Positions 34,956 to 44,094 of a DNA stretch of 64,000 nucleotides are shown one piece after another; position 1 is the stretch's first letter, and the number at the start of each line of letters is the position of its first letter. The notes beneath the pieces were generated by a model that did not search any database, was not told the origin of the DNA, and saw only the letters and a program-made list of their open reading frames with translations. The DNA is from Planctomycetota bacterium (GTDB lineage: Bacteria; Planctomycetota; Phycisphaerae; UBA1845; PWPN01). The stretch lies in NCBI GenBank assembly GCA_022711465.1, contig JAKLEZ010000013.1, forward strand, positions 1 to 64,000, given 5' to 3'. The position numbers and the translations under genes were made by a program.

Positions 34956-34970
34956 CCCGCCGGAGGCGGG
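34956..34970 (+). promoter_or_regulatory. GC-rich hairpin with GGA loop between fliW and csrA
   Basis: CCCGCC (34956-34961) and GGCGGG (34965-34970) form a perfect 6-base stem with the loop GGA. It could be the 3' hairpin of fliW without a T-run, or a CsrA site, since CsrA favours GGA in hairpin loops. Directly downstream GGTATCATATACC (34974-34986) is a short palindrome containing a -10-like TATCAT. Position alone cannot decide. Confidence 0.35.
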
Positions 34971-35152
34971 TGTGGTATCATATACCGTAGAGGCCGGCGT
35001 GCCGCGTCGTCATCGGTTGCCTGACCGCGAGGCGAGTGGTGAACGTTCGCTGATCGTTGCCACGAGTTGTTTTGCCGAGTCAACGTTCGCCTCGGTGTGC
35101 GGTCCGGGCATGGATCCATGAAGCATCGGCATGGCCAAGGAAGGAGCCGAGG

Positions 35153-35404
35153 ATGTTGGTGCTATCCAGACAACGCGATCAGACAATCATGATCGGCGAC
35201 GATATCGAGATCACGGTTGTGGATATTCGCGGCGACAAGGTTCGACTGGGTATTAACGCTCCCAGTGAGGTACCCGTTCATCGCAAGGAAGTATACGAGG
35301 CGATCAAGCGGGAGAATCGTGCGGCGGCATCGGTCAAACCGGAAGACATCGCCGCTGTGGCAGGAGCTCAGAAGGACACGGCGGGAGCCGCCAAGAAGGG
35401 TTAG
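35153..35404 (+). CDS. csrA: carbon storage / flagellin translation regulator CsrA
   Basis: An 83-residue RNA-binding dimer that blocks ribosome access at GGA motifs. The core MLVLSRQRDQTIMIGDDIEI, GDKVRLGINAP and VPVHRKEVYEAI is intact, including the RNA-contacting Leu4 and Arg6 region and Arg44. The C-terminal tail of about 25 residues is Ala/Lys-rich and longer than usual. ATG 35153 follows AAGGAG. Two overlapping AAGGA motifs (35137-35141, 35141-35145) cover the site, suggesting that CsrA represses itself. Confidence 0.95.
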   Translation: MLVLSRQRDQTIMIGDDIEITVVDIRGDKVRLGINAPSEVPVHRKEVYEAIKRENRAAASVKPEDIAAVAGAQKDTAGAAKKG

Positions 35405-35416
35405 GCGCCGGCCAGA

Positions 35417-35460
35417 CCGGGGGCCAGAACGCCCCGGGAACACCCGTCAAGATGACGGGT
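35417..35460 (+). promoter_or_regulatory. two hairpins in the csrA-flagellin spacer
   Basis: CCGGGG (35417-35422) pairs with CCCCGG (35432-35437), and ACCCGTCA (35442-35449) pairs with TGACGGGT (35453-35460) around the loop AGA. Only two T residues follow, so they are weak terminators at best. They lie 20 bases before the first flagellin ribosome site and could shape its leader for CsrA control. Confidence 0.4.
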
Positions 35461-35494
35461 TTCGTAGCCAAGATTCAATCAAGGAGGATTGCAA

Positions 35495-36937
35495 ATGGCT
35501 AGAATCAACACTAACGTACCGGCCATCGTCGCCCAGCGCACTTTGCGTTCGACACAGCGGGATCTCCAGGTCTCGCTGGAGCGATTGTCCAGCGGTTTGA
35601 GAATCAACCGCGGTGCAGACGATCCCGCCGGTCTGATCAATTCGGAGAGCTTGCGAGCCGAGATCGCCGGAACGGACAAAGCGATCAGCAACTCCCAACG
35701 GGCGATCAACATCATCGCGACGAGCGAGGGGGCGCTCAACGAGGTGGCGTCTCTGCTCATCGACATTCAGGGACTGATCGTGGAGATCGCCAACGACGCG
35801 GCGATGTCCGACGACGAGAAGTCCGCCAACCAGTTGCAGATCGATTCGGCCATCGAGTCGATCACCCGTATCGCCAACACGACCAGTTTTGCCGGGCGGA
35901 AACTGCTGAACGGATCGCTTGATTACGTCACCAGCGGCGTGCATACCAGCGCGTTGGCTTCGGTGAGCATCAACGGCGTGCAGTTCGGCTCGTATTCCTA
36001 CATTCCGGTCGATGTGGCCGTGACCACCTCCGCCCAGAAGGCCGAACTCCAGTTCCGCGGCAGTGCGACCCTCAACGACACCTCCCTGGTGATCGCTGGG
36101 AACAAAGGCACGACCACGATCGAGTTCCAGGCCGGCCAGAGCGTCGACCAGATGCTCAAGGCCGTCAATCTCGACAGTCAGGCCACCGGGGTCGAGGCCA
36201 TCTACATCAACTCGGCCAACCCCGCCAGCGGCATCTCGTTCCGCAGCGTTGGCTATGGCAACGACCAGTTTGTTGAGATCAAGCCACTCCTGACGGGTGG
36301 CCCCTTCATCGTCACCGACGCCACCGGCTCGATGGTGCAGCGCGACGAGGGCCGCGATGCCGTCGGCATGATCAACGGTGCGACCGTGACCGGCCGCGGC
36401 CTGGACCTTTTCCTGAATACCCGGACCCTGGACATGCAGATCACACTCAATGAGGGCATGGGCCTGGGGTCCACCAGCTTCGCCATCACCGGCGGTGGGG
36501 CGCTGTTCCAACTGGGACCTGACGTGAGCCCGAACCAGCAGGTGAACATTGGCATCCAGTCGATTGCGGCCGCCATGCTCGGCAACGCCAATGTCGGCTT
36601 CCTCAGCCAGATCCAGCAGGGTGGTGAATTCGAGGTCTCTCGGAGCACCAGCAACGCCCATCAGGCCTCCCTGATTCTCAACCAGGCGATTCGCCAGGTG
36701 GCCGTGCTCCGCGGACGGCTCGGTGCTTTCGAACGCAACACGCTGCAGACCAACATCAGCTCGCTCTCCATCACCATGGAGAACCTGAGTTCGAGCGAGT
36801 CGACCATCCGCGATACCGACTTCGCGGCGGAGACTTCGCGGTTGACCCGGTCTCAGATCCTGGTCAACGCCGGCACCAGCGTGTTGTCCATCGCCAACAC
36901 CACGCCGCAGAGTGTCCTTTCTCTGCTGCAGCAGTAG
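35495..36937 (+). CDS. fliC: flagellin 1
   Basis: A 480-residue filament subunit. The N-terminal D0/D1 segment is ARINTNVPAIVAQ, LERLSSGLRINRGADDPAGL; the C-terminal D1/D0 segment is GRLGAFERNTLQTNI, then ESTIRDTDFAAETSRLTRSQ and LSLLQQ. The middle (about 150-370) is variable and contains a Flagellin_IN-like stretch. AAGGAGG (35481-35487) lies 7 bases before ATG 35495 and forms an ANGGA CsrA-type site. Promoter boxes are not evident in the 90 bases after csrA, so it may be co-transcribed with fliW-csrA. Confidence 0.95.
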   Translation: MARINTNVPAIVAQRTLRSTQRDLQVSLERLSSGLRINRGADDPAGLINSESLRAEIAGTDKAISNSQRAINIIATSEGALNEVASLLIDIQGLIVEIANDAAMSDDEKSANQLQIDSAIESITRIANTTSFAGRKLLNGSLDYVTSGVHTSALASVSINGVQFGSYSYIPVDVAVTTSAQKAELQFRGSATLNDTSLVIAGNKGTTTIEFQAGQSVDQMLKAVNLDSQATGVEAIYINSANPASGISFRSVGYGNDQFVEIKPLLTGGPFIVTDATGSMVQRDEGRDAVGMINGATVTGRGLDLFLNTRTLDMQITLNEGMGLGSTSFAITGGGALFQLGPDVSPNQQVNIGIQSIAAAMLGNANVGFLSQIQQGGEFEVSRSTSNAHQASLILNQAIRQVAVLRGRLGAFERNTLQTNISSLSITMENLSSSESTIRDTDFAAETSRLTRSQILVNAGTSVLSIANTTPQSVLSLLQQ

Positions 36938-37776
36938 GTGATGGGCCACCGTGGTCGCTCGCCGAATCGGGACATGAGGTTGCCGGCGGGCGGGCGTCTC
37001 GCGAGCCTACGGGCTTGCCCCGGGAGTCCCTGAGGCGCATCCTCCTCACGGTGCCATGGGCCTGCGGGCCAACGGGGAACGGCTGTCGTGCAGACGGCCG
37101 TTCCCCGCTCTTCGTCGGTCCCGCTGGAAAGGCTTCATCCGAAGCGACCCGGGATCTGAAGCGGGTCGGGGTAACGCTGCTTGAGAAGCCTGATTCCCAA
37201 ATGGGCGACGGTCGCAATGACCGTTTGATGGTGCCCGCTAATCGTTTTCTCTCGTTGTTCTGGCCACTTTCTTTCTCGGATGCTCGTTTTTTTTGTGCCG
37301 TGAGATGATCGGTCCTTGGTCCGGCTTGTCCGGTAATACCGGTGGGTGCCGCGCGAGAGCCCGGCCTTCGGTTGGGTGAGACCGAGTCAATGTCCGGGAA
37401 CGTGTCGCGGCCTGTGAAAGCCTTCATTCGGACCGTCCCAAGAAAGCTAAAGCACCGATATTCGCATGACGATCCCACGAACGCCGCTGGAGTTTCTTGG
37501 CGGGTCCGCGGGAATCGAGGGTTCCCACTCGCGGGCTGCGACGGACGACTCCGGGGGATCGAAAGCGATCGGGTGTGTGATCGGGCTTCCTGGGTGGCGG
37601 CCGCGCAATGCCCGATCGCGGGACAACCGAATACCGAGCGAGCCCGCGGTTGCGGCGGTTGACTTGAGCCGCCCCAGCCGCACGCCGATGGTCGTGAGTT
37701 GACTACGGTTTCGCTTTCGCCCAGGGGGTCGATTCCAGGGGACGGCGGGACCGCGGTAGTATGGAGGCACGCGAAC
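36938..37776 (+). other. 839-base spacer between flagellins 1 and 2
   Basis: No credible gene on either strand; the open frames present are antisense to flagellin or short. A hairpin at 37074-37106 (GGGGAACGGC / GCCGTTCCCC, 10 perfect pairs) lies 137 bases after flagellin 1 and is followed by GCTCTTCG, so it may terminate that transcript weakly. A T-rich stretch at 37241-37298 is unlike its surroundings. Promoter elements for flagellin 2 should lie here, but I could not find convincing sigma-28 or sigma-54 boxes. Confidence 0.45.
37074..37106 (+). terminator. possible terminator of flagellin 1
   Basis: A 10-base perfect stem with an inner GTC/GAC pairing and only a short pyrimidine tail (GCTCTTCG). 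Stability is high but the T-run is poor. Confidence 0.4.
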
Positions 37777-39207
37777 ATGAGTCGTATCAATACCAATGTT
37801 CCTTCGATCGTGTCTGCACGGATCTTGGGACGCAACAACCAGGCGATGAACCAGGCCCTGGAGCGACTGAGCACCGGTCTGCGCATCAATTCGGGCAAAG
37901 ACGACCCGGCCGGTCTGATTGCCTCCGAGACGCTGCGATCCGAGATGACCGCGATCAGCGCCGCGATGGACAACGCCCGAAGGGCCGATAACATCATCTC
38001 CGTTGGCGAAGGGGCCCTCCAGGAGGTCAGTTCGCTGCTCATCGAGTTGGAGAGCCTTGTTGACCACAGCGCCAACGAGGCCGGCTTGAGTACCCAGGAA
38101 ATCGCCGCCAACCAACTCCAGATCGACTCCATTCTGGATACCATCAACCGCATCGCCGGCTCCACCGAGTTCCAGGGCAAGAAACTGCTGGACGGGAGTC
38201 TGGATTACACGACATCCGGCATCTCCACCGGGGCGACGGCTTCCGCGATCACCAGCCTCCAGATCAACTCTGCTCGCCTGCCCAACGGCGGCTATCGCAA
38301 CGTCGTTCTGGAAGTCACCCAGTCGGCTCAGACGGCGCGAATGGTGCATGCCGGTTCGGCGATTGGCGCCGGCGGGGTTACGCTCCAGATCACCGGTACG
38401 CTGGGTTCGGAGCAGATCAGTCTGGCCAGCGGGACTGCGGGGTCCGCGGTGATCGCCGCGATCAATCAGTCCACGGCCCTGACCGGCCTTTCGGCCATTC
38501 TGAGCGGCTCCAACGTGGTGTTCAGCAGCACGGAGTACGGCTCCGACGTCTTCATTTCGGTGGAAGCTCTCTACGGGACTTACGCGGTGACCGGCGGCGA
38601 CAGCGGCAACATGGATCACGGCGTGGATGTCGGGGTGCGCGTGAATGGCGTGGATGCGATCACCCAGGGGCTGGATGCGTCGCTTCGCACCACGGCCTTG
38701 AGCATGGATATGGTCCTGGCCGGCAATTTCGCCACGCAGACCGCGGCGACCAAGACCTTCTATATCACCGGCGGCGGCGCCGACTTCAGCATCTCCCCGC
38801 GGCTGGGCATCAATTCGATGGCCAGTCTGGGCATCCAGAGTGTCTACTCCGGTGGCCTTGGACGCGGCGACATCGGCTATCTCTCGTCGCTGGGCAGCGG
38901 CCAGACTAACCAGTTGACCTCGGGCAATTTCGAGACCGCTCAGCGTGTCATTCGCGCGGCCAACCAGCAGATTTCGGCCCTCCGCGGACGGCTGGGGGCG
39001 TTCCAGAAGAACACGCTCGGGTCGACGCTTAATGCTCTGGCGATCGCTCTCGAGAACACGACCTCTGCCGAAAGCGCGATTCGCGATGCCGATTTCGCCA
39101 CCGAGACGAGCCGGCTGACCCGGGCCCAGATCCTGGTCCAGTCGTCCACCTCGGTTTTGCAGATGGCTAACCAGGCTCCGCAGAACGTCTTGACGCTGCT
39201 TCAGTAA
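37777..39207 (+). CDS. flagellin 2
   Basis: A 476-residue flagellin paralogue. Ends match flagellin (SRINTNVPSIVSARILGRNN, LERLSTGLRINSGKDDPAGL; RLGAFQKNTLGSTLNALAIA, ESAIRDADFATETSRLTRAQ). The middle contains a LQITGTLGSEQISLASG stretch similar in layout to that of flagellin 3. GGAGG lies about 10 bases before ATG 37777 within ATGGAGG, an ANGGA motif. It is separated from both other flagellins by long spacers, so it probably has its own promoter. Confidence 0.94.
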   Translation: MSRINTNVPSIVSARILGRNNQAMNQALERLSTGLRINSGKDDPAGLIASETLRSEMTAISAAMDNARRADNIISVGEGALQEVSSLLIELESLVDHSANEAGLSTQEIAANQLQIDSILDTINRIAGSTEFQGKKLLDGSLDYTTSGISTGATASAITSLQINSARLPNGGYRNVVLEVTQSAQTARMVHAGSAIGAGGVTLQITGTLGSEQISLASGTAGSAVIAAINQSTALTGLSAILSGSNVVFSSTEYGSDVFISVEALYGTYAVTGGDSGNMDHGVDVGVRVNGVDAITQGLDASLRTTALSMDMVLAGNFATQTAATKTFYITGGGADFSISPRLGINSMASLGIQSVYSGGLGRGDIGYLSSLGSGQTNQLTSGNFETAQRVIRAANQQISALRGRLGAFQKNTLGSTLNALAIALENTTSAESAIRDADFATETSRLTRAQILVQSSTSVLQMANQAPQNVLTLLQ

Positions 39208-39689
39208 GAATTTAGGTGGAGTCACGCGGGTTGGCCGCCGAAGAAACCAATAACCGGCGGCCTGTCAGCGGGGTCCCGGAAGAGGGGTCGTGAGGAGCAG
39301 GAATTAATAACTAAAGGCCATCCGGGCAAGTAGTCGACATCCCGAATGGCATAATCGGACCCGCCGCCGGACCGGCGATGGGAACGGTGGAAGGGACGGG
39401 GCAGGGGGGGCAAGGATGAGTCGAGGCTGTCGGCGGCGTTCGTGGACGTTGTCGGCTGCAGCCCGCCAGGGAGTGGCGGGGGCTGATTGGGAGCATCAGC
39501 CTGAGTGCCTTGGCCCGGGTGGTGTGGACCGAAGGGTCGTGACCGCCGGGGCATCCCGCAAGAGGAGCGGTGGAATCCGCTGCTGGCGGGTCGGGTGTGG
39601 ATCGGGTCTTGAATCCGATCAATGGGACACACGGCTGTGTTCCCTCCGGTGCAAGAACGGATACTTGCCCGACTGTCAGGGAGGATACC
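39208..39689 (+). other. 482-base spacer between flagellins 2 and 3
   Basis: No credible gene. A perfect hairpin (39233-39262) follows flagellin 2 closely. TAAAGG at 39311-39316 with TCGACAT about 16 bases later faintly recalls a sigma-28 promoter but does not match the -10 GCCGATAA well. CAGGGAGG at the right end is the ribosome site of flagellin 3. Confidence 0.4.
39233..39262 (+). terminator. hairpin after flagellin 2
   Basis: GGCCGCCG (39233-39240) pairs perfectly with CGGCGGCC (39255-39262) around a 14-base A-rich loop, 26 bases after the stop codon. There is no T-run, so termination may need Rho, or the hairpin may protect the 3' end. Confidence 0.4.
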
Positions 39690-41099
39690 ATGAGTCGTAT
39701 CAACACGAACATCCCCTCGATCCAGGCGGTTCACAAACTGGCCGCGAACCAGAACGATCTCACCACCCGCCTCGAACGGTTGAGTACGGGCTTGAGGATC
39801 AATCGCGGTCGCGACGACCCTGCCGGTCTCATCGCCTCGGAGACCCTGCGGAACGAAATCCGCGGAATCACCCAGGCGGTGGACAACTCTCAGCGGGCCC
39901 TGAACGTCATCTCAACCGCCGAGGGCGCCCTCAACGAAATATCGTCGCTGTTGCTGGATATCCGCGCTCTCACCAACCACGCGGCCAACACCGGCGCCAT
40001 CAGCCCCGACGAGCTCAAAGCCGATCAGCTGCAGGTGGATTCGATCATCGAGTCCATCGACCGGATTGCCAACACCACCCAGTTCGGTGGCCAGAAGCTG
40101 ATCAACGGCCACTATGAGTACTCGGTGTCGGGCATCGCCGCGTCGGCCATCACCACGGTGACCGTCTTCGGCGCGCGGGTGCCGCAGGGCTCCTTCCAGA
40201 CGGTCACCGTCGAGGTGAACCAGTCCGCCCAGACAGCCCAGGTGGTCTTCTCCGGTGCAGCCATCGCCGAGAATGTCACCATCGAGGTCAAGGGCGTCAC
40301 CGGCATGGAGGTCATCTCGCTGACCAGCGGTTCGACCATCGCCAACATCGCGTCGGCCATCAACAAGTCCACCTATACGACCGGCGTTTCGGCCATCGCC
40401 AGCGCCGGCCACCTCTATCTGAACAGCCAGGACTACGGCTCCGACGCCTTCGTCTCCGTCAAGCCGATCGATGGCAACTTCATCGTCTCGACCGGATCGA
40501 CCGCGGTCGACGAGGGACGCGACGCGGGTGTGCTCATCAACGGACAGGCCGCCTCCGTGAGCGGACTGGATGCGTCCATCCGGGCCAACGGCCTCGACCT
40601 GAACCTCCTGCTCACCGCTGACCGCGGCACCAACCTCGGAACCACCTCCTTTGCCATCACCGGCGGCGGAGCCACGTTCCAGATTGGGCCGGAGGTCAAT
40701 CCCAACGGGCAGGTCTCGATCGGGATTCCCAACATGGGGAGCAGCAACCTCGGCAACGCCAAGGTCGGCTTCCTCTACACCATCAAGGATGGCAGCAGCA
40801 GCTCCCTGACCGGCAATCACATGATGCAGGCCGAGAAGATCGTCTCCGAGGCCATCAACCAGGTGGCGATCATTCGTGGTCGGCTCGGCGGTCTGCAGAA
40901 GAACCAGATCGAAACCAATATCAACAGCCAGAATGTCGCTTTGGAGAACGTGACGGCGGCGGAGTCCGCCATTCGGGACGCCGACATCGCGGTCGAGGTT
41001 GCGGCCATGACTCGGGCCCAGGTGCTGGTCCAGAGCACGACCTCGATCCTCGGGATTGCCAATCAGATCCCGCAGACCGCCCTGTCGCTCTTGCAGTAG
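39690..41099 (+). CDS. flagellin 3
   Basis: A 469-residue flagellin paralogue. Ends: SRINTNIPSIQAVHKLAANQ, LERLSTGLRINRGRDDPAGL; GRLGGLQKNQIETNINSQNV, ESAIRDADIAVEVAAMTRAQ. The central part carries IEVKGVTGMEVISLTSGSTI, a Flagellin_IN-like block. ATG 39690 lies 5 bases after GGGAGG, inside AGGGAGGAT, again an ANGGA motif. A strong intrinsic terminator follows. Confidence 0.94.
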   Translation: MSRINTNIPSIQAVHKLAANQNDLTTRLERLSTGLRINRGRDDPAGLIASETLRNEIRGITQAVDNSQRALNVISTAEGALNEISSLLLDIRALTNHAANTGAISPDELKADQLQVDSIIESIDRIANTTQFGGQKLINGHYEYSVSGIAASAITTVTVFGARVPQGSFQTVTVEVNQSAQTAQVVFSGAAIAENVTIEVKGVTGMEVISLTSGSTIANIASAINKSTYTTGVSAIASAGHLYLNSQDYGSDAFVSVKPIDGNFIVSTGSTAVDEGRDAGVLINGQAASVSGLDASIRANGLDLNLLLTADRGTNLGTTSFAITGGGATFQIGPEVNPNGQVSIGIPNMGSSNLGNAKVGFLYTIKDGSSSSLTGNHMMQAEKIVSEAINQVAIIRGRLGGLQKNQIETNINSQNVALENVTAAESAIRDADIAVEVAAMTRAQVLVQSTTSILGIANQIPQTALSLLQ

Positions 41100-41168
41100 A
41101 CCCCTGGCCACGGACGGCGAAGCTCGAAGCCACGGATGGTTGTGAATGTATCGAGGGGTTCTCCCGAA

Positions 41169-41207
41169 CCCGGTCTCGCTCTCGGGGCGAGGCCGGGTTT
41201 TTTTTAG
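41169..41207 (+). terminator. strong intrinsic terminator of the flagellin locus
   Basis: AACCCGG plus CTCGC pair with GCGAG plus CCGGGTT around a short loop, with single-base bulges, and eight T residues follow. It lies 70 bases after the third flagellin stop codon and is the clearest terminator in the window. Confidence 0.9.
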
Positions 41208-41236
41208 GCGAACCGTGATGCCGAGCGGTCCGGGTC

Positions 41237-43261
41237 CTACAGGATCCGCTCGGCCAGATCCGAGGCGAGGAACACCGGCCCGATCATCCCCCCGGCGCCG
41301 CGCCAGTCGCGGACTCGAAAGACCACCTCACACTGACCGGCCGGCATGCACACCTCGAAATCGCGGGCAATGTCGCGGGTGCCGTCCCAGGTTCCATGTC
41401 GCGGCCCGGCCTCGCCGATCCGCTGGCCGTCGATGAAGACCTCGTAGTAGTCGCCTACCGAATCGCAGTGCAGCACCCGTTTCCCGCCGGGATAGTCCGC
41501 GCGGGTGCGAAAGGTCGCCCAGCCCTCAAAGATGTTGCGACCGCGGTTGACCAGCGGCGTATCGCACTTGACCGGATGCCACTCCCGCTCGTCCAGCGAC
41601 ATTTCCCAGTCCTCGAGCACGATCGAGGTGCCCACCAGCGGGCCGATCTCCGGGGCATCGCCTTCTCGGTTCTGAAGCACCCTCCACAGCAGGCGGCCGG
41701 CCGGCGTGTCATGCCGAAACGCCGATACCACCATCCGCCGGCCCTGGCTCATGAACTCGATCACGACTGGAAAGCGGCGTGGCTTGCCCCACCAGGTCTC
41801 CTGGACTTCCACCAGTATCCGGGTGCCCTCGCAGTGGCTCAGAACGCGTCCAGACAGCAGATCGAAGTGGGCTTCTTCCTGGATGAGCCTGGCGGGCAGG
41901 GCCGGGTCGCGCACCACCACGTGCGTCGAATGCCAGGTGTGGTCCAGGCATTTCCATTCACCCTTCCGCGGGCCGATAATGGCCGGGGCAGTCAAGGGAT
42001 CTCGGCCGACTCTTCTCGGCTGACCGGGAACCCGGTCCGGCTGAAGGCGGTTGAGTTGGCTCGAGTCCGCGGTGTTCTCTTCTCGCCCGGACCCGTCCGC
42101 TCCGCGTTCGACGACGACCTCCTGGGGCGGGGGCATCGGTCGCGGTGTTCCCGGCGGGCCGGTTTGCCAGGCCCACTGCTCCGGTGTGTACTTGAGTCGT
42201 CCATCGCGGTCATACAGCGCATTGTGGCAAGGCGGCGGCTCACGCATGGCGGTGATGACGTATCCGGCATTCGGAAGGTCGCGAAGCAGCAGCTGGATCT
42301 GCTGCCGGCGCACTTCCATGCCAAGCTCGTGCGGGCCTTCGCATGCCGTCTGAGCCTGGAAGCCCTCGCCGACGATGAACGGCTTGGTGAGCTTGTCCTT
42401 GACCCGCCGCCCGTAGAACTGCATCTGCATGTTGTTCAGGTAGACGTGCTCGTCCTGGAAATCGCCATGCCGCTCCGAACACAGCCAGCCGCTGTTGTCC
42501 ACGATCAGGCAGCCGGGGATCATCTGGTGGGCCAGATCCACCAGCTCCCGACCCAACACCGGGTCCACGTGGTCGTTCTCGCAGGTCAGCGACCGCAGGA
42601 TGATTCGCGAATAGGGGCGGTCGTGCCGGAAGTACTCCTGGTACTCGCGAATCATGGACCGGTCCTCGAGCGGCTTGGCCCAGACGGGGTATTCCTGCCA
42701 CATCCACATCCCCAGCTCTTCGCAGAGCTGGTAGTAACGTTCCGGCGGGATCCACAAACAGAACTTGATCAGGTTGAATCCCAGGGATTGGACGTCCGCG
42801 ATTTCCCGGCGGATCTGCTCTTCGGAGGGATTGGGTTGCCGGAGCTCCGGGTAGTAGCCCCAGTGCAGTATTCCCCGGACGTTGAACGGCGCGCCGTCAA
42901 CCCGCAGTCTGGTGCCATCCGCTCGGGCGCGCGACTGGGCCGCGGGCCGCTGGGACGTCGGTTGGGTGCGGATTTCGACGTCTCTCACGCCGCTCCAGCG
43001 CACCTGCAGCCACGGCAGGAAGCCGTTGGTCACGTGGTCGCGGTCTTGGCAGTGAATTTCCAGCTCGTTCTGTTCGCCCAGCTGCTCGGTGATCTCGAAC
43101 TCGAGCGGTGTCCAGGCCCCCAGGTGCCGCCCGACCTCGAGGCCATTCACCCGCACCACGGCCTCGGTGGCGGCCGCTCCGACCCGCACCCAGGCCCGTG
43201 GTCCGGGACGCTTGAAGTTCATTCGGAAGGCACTGGGCTCTGCCGGCCCCGGTATGTTCAT
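41237..43261 (-). CDS. GH2-like glycoside hydrolase
   Basis: A 674-residue protein with a jelly-roll sugar-binding part (1-100, WVRVGAAATEAVVRVNGLEV), an (alpha/beta)8 barrel (about 115-420, RVDGAPFNVRGILHWGYYPE) and C-terminal beta-rich domains (EVVFRVRDWRGAGGMIGPV near the end). The predicted nucleophile is Glu299 (FIVGEGF). The acid/base is Glu228 in SLTCEND, where the family normally has SLGNE, so the Asn before Glu is Cys227. A proline/Arg-rich linker (about 395-440) interrupts it. There is no signal peptide at ATG 43261, which follows GGGGAGAAG. Substrate unknown; beta-galactosidase, glucuronidase or mannosidase are possible. Confidence 0.8.
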   Translation of the reverse strand: MNIPGPAEPSAFRMNFKRPGPRAWVRVGAAATEAVVRVNGLEVGRHLGAWTPLEFEITEQLGEQNELEIHCQDRDHVTNGFLPWLQVRWSGVRDVEIRTQPTSQRPAAQSRARADGTRLRVDGAPFNVRGILHWGYYPELRQPNPSEEQIRREIADVQSLGFNLIKFCLWIPPERYYQLCEELGMWMWQEYPVWAKPLEDRSMIREYQEYFRHDRPYSRIILRSLTCENDHVDPVLGRELVDLAHQMIPGCLIVDNSGWLCSERHGDFQDEHVYLNNMQMQFYGRRVKDKLTKPFIVGEGFQAQTACEGPHELGMEVRRQQIQLLLRDLPNAGYVITAMREPPPCHNALYDRDGRLKYTPEQWAWQTGPPGTPRPMPPPQEVVVERGADGSGREENTADSSQLNRLQPDRVPGQPRRVGRDPLTAPAIIGPRKGEWKCLDHTWHSTHVVVRDPALPARLIQEEAHFDLLSGRVLSHCEGTRILVEVQETWWGKPRRFPVVIEFMSQGRRMVVSAFRHDTPAGRLLWRVLQNREGDAPEIGPLVGTSIVLEDWEMSLDEREWHPVKCDTPLVNRGRNIFEGWATFRTRADYPGGKRVLHCDSVGDYYEVFIDGQRIGEAGPRHGTWDGTRDIARDFEVCMPAGQCEVVFRVRDWRGAGGMIGPVFLASDLAERIL

Positions 43262-43455
43262 CGCTTTCGCTTCTCCCCGGCGGACCAACGAAGAAGGCCC
43301 AGTATGGTAGGATGCCTCGACGAGGTTGGGAAGAGACCTCGGCCGTCTCTCGAGTGTGCCGTTTCGTCCCCACGGCCGCCGGCACGCCCGGATGGCTTCC
43401 GCGGGCGGCTTCGCCCCCTTCCCGGCCGTCATCCTCGGAGGTACGATCACGGAGC

Positions 43456-44094
43456 ATGGACGCGGATCGTTGTGAGTTGATTTTGCACAGTTTTGCTGAG
43501 GCGTACCTGTATCTGTTGCTGAACCGCTGCGCCGGGTGCGTGGAGGGAACGCTGGTGATGGACTGGACTCGTGTCACCCAGGACCCGGAGCGTGGGATGG
43601 TATCCGCCGTTTTCGCGTGCCGGGCTTGCGGCCAGGCCGGGCTTTTCCGATTGGATGCCCGCCTCGTCGATGCGGAATCCATACGGCCGGGCGATTTTGC
43701 CGCCTGGGAGAAGCCAGGCAGTCAGCCGGTGGTGCCGCCGGTGAATCCAACCGACGAAGCCTCGCGCGTGATCGATGTGGCCGGCTGGCTTACACTATTC
43801 GGGGTGCTCAGTGAGAAGGCCCGCGAGATCGCGCGTCAGGCGACCAAGGTTCGCGAGCGGGCGGTGGTCCGGCAGCTGCAGATCCAGGCTGGGCAGTGCC
43901 TTGACGAGGCCCTGGCATTCTATCTGGAGGACAACGATCTGCCCCCGCGCGAGGCGTTTTTCAGCGAGGATTCCTGGCGGCAGTTCATGGAACGGCCGGC
44001 GCTCTTTGTTCGAGACCGGCTGATCGATCTACGCTCCGGGCTGCCCCTGCAGGCCGGAGGGAGCGGCAGGCGTAAACTGCGAGGTGAGGAATGA
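43456..44094 (+). CDS. zinc-ribbon protein of unknown function
   Basis: A 212-residue cytoplasmic protein. Cys25-x2-Cys28 and Cys55-x2-Cys58 form a zinc ribbon (RCAGC, CRACG). The second half is helical (ARQATKVRERAVVRQLQIQA, LDEALAFYLEDNDLPPREAF). ATG 43456 has a TACGAT -10-like box 8 bases upstream, but GGAGGT is also near. Its stop overlaps the ATG of the squalene-cyclase-repeat gene (ATGA), so they are translated together. Probably an accessory part of the MoxR/VWA cluster that follows. Confidence 0.75.
   Translation: MDADRCELILHSFAEAYLYLLLNRCAGCVEGTLVMDWTRVTQDPERGMVSAVFACRACGQAGLFRLDARLVDAESIRPGDFAAWEKPGSQPVVPPVNPTDEASRVIDVAGWLTLFGVLSEKAREIARQATKVRERAVVRQLQIQAGQCLDEALAFYLEDNDLPPREAFFSEDSWRQFMERPALFVRDRLIDLRSGLPLQAGGSGRRKLRGEE

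Noticed and set aside
35447..36949. 500-codon open frame antisense to flagellin 1, with similar ones opposite flagellins 2 and 3
   Set aside because: All three flagellins show intact conserved ends; the antisense frames are by-products of shared composition.
39311..39345. Sigma-28-like promoter before flagellin 3
   Set aside because: TAAA is present but the -10 part does not resemble GCCGATAA; too weak to list as a feature.
41396..43480. 694-codon open frame on the plus strand
   Set aside because: It is antisense to the GH2-like gene, has no family motifs, and its existence is explained by high GC content at third positions.
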